From: Salinivirgaceae bacterium
GTDB taxonomy: Bacteria; Bacteroidota; Bacteroidia; Bacteroidales; Salinivirgaceae
DNA length: 55,123 nucleotides
Assembly: GCA_002869335.1 (NCBI GenBank)
Contig: PKTE01000072.1
Coordinates: 1 to 55,123, forward strand
Direction of reading: 5' to 3'
Shown here: positions 20,073-30,754 of the stretch, one piece after another
Numbering within the stretch: the stretch's first letter is position 1
Layout of the letters: each line of letters begins with the position of its first letter
The notes under the pieces: generated by a model
The model's database searches: none
Told to the model about the DNA's origin: nothing
What the model saw: the letters and a program-made list of their open reading frames with translations, nothing else
Program-made: the position numbers and the translations under genes

Positions 20073-21140
20073 TTACACTTCATCAACCTTATTCATTCCC
20101 ATAGCGCTCAACATAAAGCGGGGAAGCGGTTTTTCAGGATTACGTTTTTGTAAATTCAGGTACCATTTCCATTTTTTTACTAAAGGCACTTTGTGTGTTT
20201 CTACAAATTCAATCAAAGTACCTTCAGGAGCCTGTATGTAAGAGAAGCTTCCTGCTGCTTCGCCCATGTCAAAGCTTGGATTGTCTCTTTGTGAATCAAC
20301 TGTAAATGGAAAACCTTTACTTTCACACTCTTTGCGCATGTCGTCCATTCCTTGTATATCGAAACATAAGTGAATAAATCCGGGATCTCCCCAGATACGG
20401 CCCTCAAAAATATCTTCAGGCTTGCGGGTTTTTACTTCGATGAGTTCAATCTCAGTTGGCCCAAACATAGGTGCAAAAGCGCCTTTTCTTTTACTGGTAT
20501 GACGCAGTAATACTCTGCGAACTTCTTCGTGTCCACCTGGTAAGGCTTTAAAATCTTCAAAATGTGCGGTAGTATCTGATGCTATCTGATCGTATTCTAA
20601 AATACCTTTGTAAACTTTTAGAGACTCTTCAATATTTTTAACGCCAATCACAGCACCATAAACGCCACCATTGGTGTTTCTTTTCTTGAAGTAGCTGTTT
20701 ACTTCAACTATTTCGAAGATATTTTCATAAGGATCTTTAACAAAAAAGTGTTTTTCTCCTGATGGGGTTGTGGATATTTTACCTAGTATTTCAACTTTAT
20801 TTTTTTTGAATTCGTTGAATTTTGTCTCAATATGTCGGGTTTTGAGTTTGGCGTAGTTAATTCCCAGATCACCTAGGCGCAAAGATTTTTCTTTCATAGC
20901 AGGCGTTTTGCCTGTGTGCTGCCAAATTTCAAATCCGCCGCCACCTTCCATATTGATGGCCAGTGCTGCAATTCGTTTACGTGTTTCACCATCGGTGTGA
21001 GGTAACATGAGTTCTGCAACTGCCTCTTCTTCAAACACTTTGATATTCATGTTGAAGTTTTTGATATACCAGTTAAATGCTTCCTTGAAGTTTGGTACAC
21101 CAACACCCATCTGTTGTATTCCTGAAATAATTTTACCCAT
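20073..21140 (-). CDS. VOC-family protein with two glyoxalase-like domains (4-hydroxyphenylpyruvate dioxygenase-like)
   Basis: IQQMGVGVPNFKEAFNWYIKNFNM, FFVKDPYENIFEIVEVN, then YGAVIGVKNIEESLKVYKGIL...YIQAPEGTLIEFVETHKVP. Confidence 0.7.
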   Translation of the reverse strand: MGKIISGIQQMGVGVPNFKEAFNWYIKNFNMNIKVFEEEAVAELMLPHTDGETRKRIAALAINMEGGGGFEIWQHTGKTPAMKEKSLRLGDLGINYAKLKTRHIETKFNEFKKNKVEILGKISTTPSGEKHFFVKDPYENIFEIVEVNSYFKKRNTNGGVYGAVIGVKNIEESLKVYKGILEYDQIASDTTAHFEDFKALPGGHEEVRRVLLRHTSKRKGAFAPMFGPTEIELIEVKTRKPEDIFEGRIWGDPGFIHLCFDIQGMDDMRKECESKGFPFTVDSQRDNPSFDMGEAAGSFSYIQAPEGTLIEFVETHKVPLVKKWKWYLNLQKRNPEKPLPRFMLSAMGMNKVDEV

Positions 21141-21148
21141 GATACATT

Positions 21149-21955
21149 TTATTTTGGATTTGTTTTTCTTGCTATTTTATAGAAAAGCGGTGGTAAATAT
21201 TTTTTGAAATAAACCATCAAAATCTCCTTCCCACCAATAAATACTTCTTTCTTGCCTTTTTCAATGGAACGACGCATTTTTTGAGCGCATTTTTCTGCGG
21301 GTATTCCATTTTCCTGTCCAGGATCCATTACACCTCGTGCTTTTCCTGATCCATCCAAAGAGCTTTTTGAAATGGGTGTGTTAACGCGTCCCGGACACAT
21401 GATTGTAACGGTCATGCCATCATCCCAATGCTCTAATCTGAGTGACTCAAAGAATCCGTGTAATGCAAATTTTGATGCGGCATATGCTGTACGCAATGGA
21501 AATCCAAATTTACCGCTAATGCTGCTGGTCACTCCAATTTTAGGCGTTTTGGATTTTATTAAGAGGGGTAATAACTGCTTGGTGAGCGTGATAGCTCCAA
21601 AGTAATTAATCTCCATTATCTTGCGATCAACTTCAATGCTGGATTCATCAGCACGGGCTCGTTGACTAATTCCACTCACATGCACAAGACGGTCGATATG
21701 ATCGTGTTTAGCTTTGATTTGATCGGTTAGATTTTGAATGGAAGCGGGCTCTAGTAAATTAAACTCAACTGCCATTGTCGTGGCGCCTTTTTCTTCGCAG
21801 GCTTTAGCCGTTTCTTCTAACTCTTCTTTTCCCAGAGCAGCTAATATCAAATGATAACCTTTCTCTGCATATTCCAGTGAAAGTGCCTTGCCAATACCGC
21901 TTGATGCTCCTGTTATTACAATTATTTTTTCCATAGATTCGTTTAAAGCAACCAC
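21149..21955 (-). CDS. SDR family oxidoreductase
   Basis: IVITGASSGIGKALSLEYAEKG; TSSISGKFGFPLRTAYAASKFALHGF (YxxxK); 8 nt from the VOC gene. Confidence 0.9.
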   Translation of the reverse strand: MVALNESMEKIIVITGASSGIGKALSLEYAEKGYHLILAALGKEELEETAKACEEKGATTMAVEFNLLEPASIQNLTDQIKAKHDHIDRLVHVSGISQRARADESSIEVDRKIMEINYFGAITLTKQLLPLLIKSKTPKIGVTSSISGKFGFPLRTAYAASKFALHGFFESLRLEHWDDGMTVTIMCPGRVNTPISKSSLDGSGKARGVMDPGQENGIPAEKCAQKMRRSIEKGKKEVFIGGKEILMVYFKKYLPPLFYKIARKTNPK

Positions 21956-21963
21956 AAAAGTAA

Positions 21964-22026
21964 CAAAATTCCAGAAACCATAATTTCAAATTCCAGAATA
22001 CAAATTACAGTAATTTAAATTCATAA
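21964..22026 (+). repeat. Degenerate heptamer array (TTCAAAT/TCCAGAA type)
   Basis: caaaatt ccagaaa ccataat ttcaaat tccagaa tacaaat tacagta atttaaa ttcataa in 7-nt register. Confidence 0.5.
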
Positions 22027-22087
22027 AAACATGAAATGTCAGAAAATAAAAAATCTTTGATTTTTGTATTTTCTACAACCTGTAACC

Positions 22088-24205
<2,118 letters not shown>

Positions 24206-24385
24206 CTATACATATCTAAAATATTTTATATATTCTTAATTGGTTGTAATATAGGTTAATAGGGTTCTTTTAATAGTGATCTAGGTGCATAAAGTATATG
24301 TTTTTGGAATTATATTTGTTTAATGTTTTTATGTAAAAGTTAAACAAAAAGTATTGTATAAAGTTTTACTATAAAATCATCAACT

Positions 24386-25297
24386 ATGGAAACTGTAAAG
24401 GAAAAAAGTAAAGAGATATTGCAACAGCAAATTAAAGATTTAAAAGAGCAGCTTGATTCTGCAAATAGTATGTTCGAAATGACTACTAATTACATGAATC
24501 AAATGCAGCAAGATTTGATGGAATCTGAATCAAATCTTAAAAAAGCCAATAAGCATTTGACTGATAGCATAAATTATGCACGTCATATTCAGAAAGCATT
24601 TATCACTGGTAATGAATCTCTACAACAAATTATTCCTCAGTCGTTTTTATTTTTCAGGCCAAAGGATATTTTGAGTGGAGACTTTTTATGGGTGCAGCAA
24701 GAAGGAGCTGATATTACTGTAGCAGTTGGTGATTGTACAGGCCATGGAGTTCCTGGTGCTATGCTTACAGTGTACATGATAAGTACATTAAATCAGATTT
24801 ATAGTGAAGTAGGCAATGATCCGGCATTGATACTTAAAAAATTAGATGAACATGCAAGTGGGAGTTTAAATAATGACAAAACTGGCGTAGCAGATAGTGC
24901 AGAGATTGCTTTGATTAATTATAATATTGAAACCGGTAGATTAGTATTTGCTGGTGCTAATCGTCCTCTTATACGAGTTAGAAACGGAGAAGCCAAAAAA
25001 ATAAAAGGTTCGAGGTATATTTTAGGTCGTCAAATTAGACGCAAAGAAGATATTGTAAATCAGGAGGTTGTTGTAGAGCCTGATGATATGGTATACCTTT
25101 TCTCAGATGGTTTTGTAGATCAGTTTGGTGGTCCTGAAAAACGTAAGTATTCTACTAAAAGATTAAAATCACTTTTAGAGAATGTTTCAAAATCATCACT
25201 TAATAATCAATTTAGAATGATATCAGCAGAGTATGATCAGTGGATGGGAGAAAACCAACAAACAGATGATACAATTATAATGGGATTAAGAATATAA
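24386..25297 (+). CDS. SpoIIE-type PP2C serine phosphatase with N-terminal coiled coil
   Basis: FFRPKDILSGDFLWVQQEG...VGDCTGHGVPGAMLTVYMI...YLFSDGFVDQFGGP. Confidence 0.88.
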   Translation: METVKEKSKEILQQQIKDLKEQLDSANSMFEMTTNYMNQMQQDLMESESNLKKANKHLTDSINYARHIQKAFITGNESLQQIIPQSFLFFRPKDILSGDFLWVQQEGADITVAVGDCTGHGVPGAMLTVYMISTLNQIYSEVGNDPALILKKLDEHASGSLNNDKTGVADSAEIALINYNIETGRLVFAGANRPLIRVRNGEAKKIKGSRYILGRQIRRKEDIVNQEVVVEPDDMVYLFSDGFVDQFGGPEKRKYSTKRLKSLLENVSKSSLNNQFRMISAEYDQWMGENQQTDDTIIMGLRI

Positions 25298-25325
25298 AAA
25301 TAAGTTAAACATAAAACATAATACT

Positions 25326-25781
25326 ATGACAACAACAGAAGTAATAAATGAGAAGAAAATCCAAAGTTCATTTAATGAAGTTTTTTCAAAAGAATATGGT
25401 TCACTTTATGTGATAGAGGATAAAAAAATCATGATTTGCGAAGCAAAACGTGAGTATTTAACAATAGAAGAATTTCAGGAAATGTTCAATGCAACTGTGC
25501 CTTTTATTGATGAATTTAAAATTGAGAAATTTATTTTTGATAAGCAGAATATGCGTGTATTCCACCAACCATCAATGGAGTGGTATTATGTACATTGGAA
25601 AAAAGCAATGTATGAAAAAGGATTAAAAGTTCACCGTAAAATTCTTCCTCAAAATCAACCACAATTTAATATGGCTGTGGAAGCAGGCAAAAATCAAATA
25701 CGCATGAAGCATCCTGATTTGGTTGTAGACAAGTTAGATATGCAATACCGAAATTCAGTTCAAGAAGCTATTGAAGATTAA
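25326..25781 (+). CDS. Hypothetical protein linked to a SpoIIE-type phosphatase (possibly STAS/SpoIIAA-like)
   Basis: 151-aa ORF 28 bp downstream of the phosphatase; LTIEEFQEMFNATVPFIDEFKIEKFIFDKQNMRVFHQPSMEWYY. Confidence 0.6.
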   Translation: MTTTEVINEKKIQSSFNEVFSKEYGSLYVIEDKKIMICEAKREYLTIEEFQEMFNATVPFIDEFKIEKFIFDKQNMRVFHQPSMEWYYVHWKKAMYEKGLKVHRKILPQNQPQFNMAVEAGKNQIRMKHPDLVVDKLDMQYRNSVQEAIED

Positions 25782-25912
25782 GTTTTAATCGCTTATTAAT
25801 AATAGTGTGTAATTATTTAAATTGAAAGAACAAAAGTAAGATCTTAAATGTTAATATATTGATATATATATACTAGTAAATAATAGTAAATGTAGTTTTA
25901 GTTAGTTAGTTT

Positions 25913-25956
25913 AAAAAGCTGTTTTGATGCCAATCAAAGCAGCTTTTTGTTTTTTG
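25913..25956 (+). terminator. Intrinsic terminator
   Basis: AAAAAGCTGttttgatgccaatcaaagCAGCTTTTTgttttttg. Confidence 0.75.
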
Positions 25957-25999
25957 ACATTTTAAATTCTTATTTTGCAAAGAATCATATTTACAGATT

Positions 26000-26140
26000 A
26001 TGAAAATACAATTCATTTTTGCCTGGTACGATCTCTGGATTGGTGCCTTTTGGGATAAAAAGAAGCGTTGGCTTTATATTTTGCCTTTGCCAATGATAGG
26101 AATTATTTTGAAGTTTGAAAAGAAGACTGACGAGAATTAA
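26000..26140 (+). CDS. Small hypothetical protein (46 aa), possible membrane-associated
   Basis: ATG at 26000, TAA at 26138-26140: MKIQFIFAWYDLWIGAFWDKKKRWLYILPLPMIGIILKFEKKTDEN; not in the supplied ORF track. Confidence 0.6.
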   Translation: MKIQFIFAWYDLWIGAFWDKKKRWLYILPLPMIGIILKFEKKTDEN

Positions 26141-26479
26141 TAGTCAAAAGCTAAGTGCCAAGAGCAAAGAGCTAAGAGCTAGGAGTCAAGGGTCAGGGGT
26201 CAATAGCTAAAAACTATTCACTCATTCTTAATTACTCTTAATTTCTTAATGGTTCAAAAAAAGTTAAAAGCTAAGTGCTAAGTGCCAAGAGTCATGGGCA
26301 AACAGCTACAAACTATTCACTCATTCTTAATTACTCTTAATTTCTTAAAGGTTTAATAAAAGCTAAAAGCTAAGAGCAAAGTGCTAGGAGCCAAGGGTCA
26401 GGGGTCAATAGCTACAAACTATTCACTCATTCTTAAATGCTCTTAATTTCTTAATGGTTCAAAAAAAGTCAAAAGCAAT
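26141..26479 (+). repeat. Composite array: runs of 10, 7, 8 and 2 heptamers separated by three copies of a 50-bp constant block
   Basis: Constant block aaactattcactcattcttaattactcttaatttcttaatggttcaaaaa at 26211, 26310 and 26416; heptamers such as gagctaa, gagtcaa, gggtcag, gtgccaa in exact register. Confidence 0.9.
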
Positions 26480-26608
26480 CTACCGACCACTAATAGCAAA
26501 AGAGATATAAAAATCTAGATATCAGGATAAATAGAATGGTTTCGCAGTAGTGCAATTATCTCCCGGATAAGCTATATATTTAGCGCGAAAAAAACTAAAT
26601 ACTGCGTC

Positions 26609-27358
26609 ATGAATGAAGAAAACCAATTTCACATTAGCTTTTTCAAACCTACAACTGAAAGGGCAAGAAGAAATCGAAATAAGGTCGTTGTCCTGGTTTC
26701 TATCTGGGCAATTGCCGTTTTTGGTTTCCATTTTTTATTGAAAGCCATTGAAAAACCTACACCTGAGCCTGTTTTACTAGAGTTTAATAAGGTTTGGGAT
26801 AAAGTGAAAGCTGATGAAGCTTCCACAGCCGAAATGCAGGTTTTTGCTAAAAGTGTATTGCAGGTTACAGGTAAGGTTTTTATTCAACCTAACCACAGAG
26901 CTGCATTCAATAATGGTTTAACCTGGGCTACATTTAAATTAGCTGATTCAGCTCAAAAAGTGGCTATCAAAGAGGCACTTGTGGATTTTGAGAAAGTAGC
27001 CAAAAATGTTGAGATGCTGACGGATGATAAATACCAAAGCGCAAAAAGTAAATTAGCTGCATTGGCGGCGGTTCCATTGGGATTAAACTCAAATGAATTG
27101 ATTGCTAAATTTTTGCCTTTGGAATTGAGGAGTAGCATGATGGATAGTTTTAGCGAAAAGCAAAAGGCTGTTGTGGCAGAAGCCATGCCTTTTTATACAA
27201 TCCATAATCAGTCGGTATTGACGGATACGAAATTTCTTGGATTTCCTTTCCATTATTTCTATACCGCTGTATTCTTGCTCATTCTTTTCATTGGGATTTG
27301 CTGGTTCTACAGTTATTCAACTGACCGTATCAACAAAAAATTGGGTATTTACGAATAA
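26609..27358 (+). CDS. DUF4212-like sodium/substrate symporter small subunit with large insertion
   Basis: TERARRNRNKVVVLVSIWAIAVFGFHFLLKAIE N-terminus and FLGFPFHYFYTAVFLLILFIGICWFYSYSTDRINKKLGIYE C-terminus flank roughly 150 inserted residues; followed by an SSS symporter. Confidence 0.7.
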   Translation: MNEENQFHISFFKPTTERARRNRNKVVVLVSIWAIAVFGFHFLLKAIEKPTPEPVLLEFNKVWDKVKADEASTAEMQVFAKSVLQVTGKVFIQPNHRAAFNNGLTWATFKLADSAQKVAIKEALVDFEKVAKNVEMLTDDKYQSAKSKLAALAAVPLGLNSNELIAKFLPLELRSSMMDSFSEKQKAVVAEAMPFYTIHNQSVLTDTKFLGFPFHYFYTAVFLLILFIGICWFYSYSTDRINKKLGIYE

Positions 27359-27379
27359 TTACTCCTCAAAATCGAAATT

Positions 27380-29050
27380 ATGAAGAAATTTATTATACCA
27401 CTTATCATATTATTGCTGCCAACATTAGCACAAGCTGCTGTTGGGGCAACACAACTTGAAGGAGGGTTCAAAGTGGGACCTTCAATTATCTTAATTGCTA
27501 TTTTAGTTACGTTTGTCTTGGTTGGAATATTTTTCCGCGCTAAAGACACTACAGACTTTTATGCTGCCGGACGAAGTATTTCAAAAGTAGGTTCCGGTAT
27601 GGCCATTGCATCTAACTGGATGAGTGCTGCTTCATTTTTAGGAATGGCTGCGCTTATGTATGGTTCTGGATATCATGGACTTGCTTATGTAGTGGGTTGG
27701 ACCGGAGGTTATGTGCTTTTACTTGTGCTGATGGCCGGACAAATCCGTAAATACGGAAAATATACAGCTGCCGACTTTATTGGTGATCGCTATTATTCGC
27801 AATCGATGCGTGCAGTGGGCGCTATTATTGCCATTCTGATCTCCATCTCATATTGTGTGGGACAGTTTGTAGGTATTGGGCTTATGTTTAAATGGATTAT
27901 GGGACTTGATTATCAATGGGCCGTTGTAATTGGTGGGTCTGTTGTATTGGCTTACACGTTAATATCAGGTATGTTAGGAGTAACTAAAAACATGCAGATT
28001 CAATATGTAATTATTATTATTTCATTCCTTATTCCACTATTTATTTTAATGTTCAAATTTGACTACTTCTGGGTATTACCGCAAATTGGTTATGGTTCAG
28101 TTGTAACAGACGTGGTTCAGGGGGTGCCAGTGAGCGATATTGCCGGTATGGTCAATTCCATGGGGCACGATTTTGCCATTGTGCCATCTCCTGAGTATGC
28201 TATGCCATGGGATCCATCAACTGGTAAAACATTCTTCCAGTGGATGGCTATTGCATTCTCACTAATGATTGGTACTGCAGGTTTACCTCACGTTTTACAA
28301 CGTTTTTATATTGTACCAAAAGCCAGTGATGCTCGTTGGTCTGTGGTTTGGGGATTGTTCTTTATTTGTATTTTATATTGGAGTGCTCCTGTGTATTCAG
28401 CATTGGGTAAAATATTATCAGCTAATCCAGAGGTTGGAAAGCTTGCCAAAGATGCCATTGTAGTGTATACGGCTCAATTGGGTGATGTAAATCCTCTGAT
28501 TGTGGGTCTGTTGGCTGCCGGAGGTGTTTCTGCAGCGTTTTCAACAGTTTCTGGACTATTGGTTGCCGGAGCATCTGCATTTAGCCACGATTTATATGTG
28601 AAAGTGATTAATCCAAAAGCTTCACCTAAATTACAGTTAACCATGGCACGTGCCGGAACTATTTTGATGGCTATCATCGTGATTCTAATTGCAATTCTTG
28701 AACTTGGATTAATTGGAGAGTTAGTTGCTGTGGCATTTTCATTGGCCGGATGTACTATTTTCCCATTATTCTTACTTGGAATTTGGTGGAGTGGATCAAA
28801 TCGTCAGGGCGCCATTGCCGGACTTATTGTTGGAGGATTGGTTTCATTGATTGCCATCTTGTACTTTATTGCCGGTAAACAAGGCATTGAATTACCATTT
28901 GCTGAGTTTATAGGATATTACTTACAAGCATGGTATTTTGCTTGGATTGGTGCTCCATTATCAATTTTGACTAACATTATTGTGTCGAAAATGACTGCTA
29001 AAACACCATTAGAAATCCGCAAATTCTTAGTTGAACAAGTACATAGTTAA
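27380..29050 (+). CDS. Sodium:solute symporter (cation/acetate symporter-like)
   Basis: FYAAGRSISKVGSGMAIASNWMSAASFLGMAALMYGSGYHGLAYVVGWTGGYVLLL; many TM segments. Confidence 0.9.
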   Translation: MKKFIIPLIILLLPTLAQAAVGATQLEGGFKVGPSIILIAILVTFVLVGIFFRAKDTTDFYAAGRSISKVGSGMAIASNWMSAASFLGMAALMYGSGYHGLAYVVGWTGGYVLLLVLMAGQIRKYGKYTAADFIGDRYYSQSMRAVGAIIAILISISYCVGQFVGIGLMFKWIMGLDYQWAVVIGGSVVLAYTLISGMLGVTKNMQIQYVIIIISFLIPLFILMFKFDYFWVLPQIGYGSVVTDVVQGVPVSDIAGMVNSMGHDFAIVPSPEYAMPWDPSTGKTFFQWMAIAFSLMIGTAGLPHVLQRFYIVPKASDARWSVVWGLFFICILYWSAPVYSALGKILSANPEVGKLAKDAIVVYTAQLGDVNPLIVGLLAAGGVSAAFSTVSGLLVAGASAFSHDLYVKVINPKASPKLQLTMARAGTILMAIIVILIAILELGLIGELVAVAFSLAGCTIFPLFLLGIWWSGSNRQGAIAGLIVGGLVSLIAILYFIAGKQGIELPFAEFIGYYLQAWYFAWIGAPLSILTNIIVSKMTAKTPLEIRKFLVEQVHS

Positions 29051-29065
29051 TAGATTAACTACCTT

Positions 29066-29842
29066 ATGATAAAATTAAACAGAAGAGCACTCATACTCGT
29101 TATGGGTGCTCTTGCACTTATTGCTTTTGGAATCGCTTCGGTTTACTACGGGATGGAAAATAAGAAAGTTGATCCGCGTGTAATAGAAGCTCGTCAGATT
29201 TATGATCGATTTGATATGTATGCATCAAATAGCGATTATAAGGGGGTATTTGCCATGCTTGACTCAGTCGAAAATATCTATAAGGCTATTCCACATTACC
29301 AAAACTCCTATGAATTGGGAGTGCTTGAAAATAACCGTGGAGCTGCATATCTTACCATGGCAATTCAGGATTCTGTTCAACCGTTTAGTTTTGATGGGGT
29401 TAATATACTTTCAAAGGATTCATTGCTTCATTTGAGCGAGCTGCATTTACAAAAAGCTATTGATATTTATGAGAATTGGAATGGCATTTATGCGGATAAA
29501 GACCAGGAGGCTATTAATTCTATAGTAAAACAGGATTTTTTTAATGGCTTAAATGAAAAAGATGCTGAAAAACGAAATGATTATTTTCTAAATAGGGTTG
29601 AGGAGATTGAGATGGCTAAGTTGGAAAACAAAAGGCGTTTATCGGTTGCTTTGACTAATTTAGGAATTGTCCAAAGGCATAAAGAGGATTATAAAAAGGC
29701 AATAGACCTTTATGGAAAAGCCTTAGAGCTTTGGAGTGAGAATTTGGCTGCAAAAAATAATCTCAATATTTTATTGGTCAAACCCATTGAAAAGCGTAAT
29801 TTCATTCAGAAAATGTTTCCACAGGAAAAAGATGAAGAATAG
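29066..29842 (+). CDS. TPR-repeat membrane-anchored protein
   Basis: N-terminal TM; LTNLGIVQRHKEDYKKAIDLYGKALELWSENLAAKNNLNILL. Confidence 0.7.
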   Translation: MIKLNRRALILVMGALALIAFGIASVYYGMENKKVDPRVIEARQIYDRFDMYASNSDYKGVFAMLDSVENIYKAIPHYQNSYELGVLENNRGAAYLTMAIQDSVQPFSFDGVNILSKDSLLHLSELHLQKAIDIYENWNGIYADKDQEAINSIVKQDFFNGLNEKDAEKRNDYFLNRVEEIEMAKLENKRRLSVALTNLGIVQRHKEDYKKAIDLYGKALELWSENLAAKNNLNILLVKPIEKRNFIQKMFPQEKDEE

Positions 29843-30586
29843 ATGCGAATAGCCTTATTATCAGATGTTCACGAAGATATAATTAATCTCCAACTAGCAC
29901 TGGACAAAATAAGTCGTTTGCAGTGTGATGAGGTTATTTGTTTGGGAGATATTTCTGGTTATAGCGCTACACATCATGATTATTTGACTTCCCGTAATGC
30001 GCGGGAATGTCTAAAATTGTTAAGGGAGCATTGTCAATTAATAATTCCGGGTAATCACGATTTACATGCCGTTTATAGAACTCCAAAGTTCAGTGGATTT
30101 GAATATCCTTCCAAATGGTACGATATGGATTACTGGCAACGTACCGAATTATCAAAGGGGCAGGTTTGGCTATATGAGCATGATGAGCTTGATCCGCTAT
30201 ATACGAATGAGGATAACGACTTCCTATTTCATTTACAAGAGATGTCTATAAAGAAATATGGGGAGAGAAACATATTATTTTCACACTATTTATATCCTAA
30301 CTTAACAGGTTCTGAGCAAGTGTTCTATCATAATCCAGCCGAATTTAATGGGCATCGCGGTTTTATGAATAGATTAGGCGCTCAAATTAGTTTTGCAGGT
30401 CACCGTCATTTTGGAGGCGTAATGATTAACTCTGGTAAATCTTTAGTAACCAAGGGCTTGGGTAAGGTAGTAGCTGTGAAAGATGGTGATATAATACATG
30501 TACCTGCCATAACCAGAGCTGCTTCAAATAGTGGTTTCATGATTTTTGATGATGAAATAATGACAGTGCAAGGTTATAAAATCTAA
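29843..30586 (+). CDS. Calcineurin-like metallophosphoesterase
   Basis: MRIALLSDVHEDIINLQLAL, CLGDISGYS, IPGNHDLH, FAGHRHFGG; starts directly after the TPR gene. Confidence 0.88.
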   Translation: MRIALLSDVHEDIINLQLALDKISRLQCDEVICLGDISGYSATHHDYLTSRNARECLKLLREHCQLIIPGNHDLHAVYRTPKFSGFEYPSKWYDMDYWQRTELSKGQVWLYEHDELDPLYTNEDNDFLFHLQEMSIKKYGERNILFSHYLYPNLTGSEQVFYHNPAEFNGHRGFMNRLGAQISFAGHRHFGGVMINSGKSLVTKGLGKVVAVKDGDIIHVPAITRAASNSGFMIFDDEIMTVQGYKI

Positions 30587-30631
30587 TTTCCAGTGCTACA
30601 TGATATTGTTCTTAAAGCAACGGAGGGAGTT

Positions 30632-30663
30632 GACTTTTGAGTCTTGAATTTTGAAAATTTGAA
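30632..30663 (-). repeat. Short heptamer run (TTCAAAA/TTCAAGA/CTCAAAA)
   Basis: Minus strand ...ttcaaaa ttcaaga ctcaaaa gtc; one neighbouring unit offset by 8 nt. Confidence 0.35.
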
Positions 30664-30754
30664 TTGTGTCTTCTGTTTCTTGCAATTGATATTCTAACTT
30701 TCTTTTGCCTAATTGATAGTAATCTGATATCTTTAAATATGAAATAAATAAACT

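Noticed and set aside
26141-26479. CRISPR array
   Set aside because: The 50-bp blocks are separated by variable heptamer runs rather than unique spacers, and no cas genes are nearby
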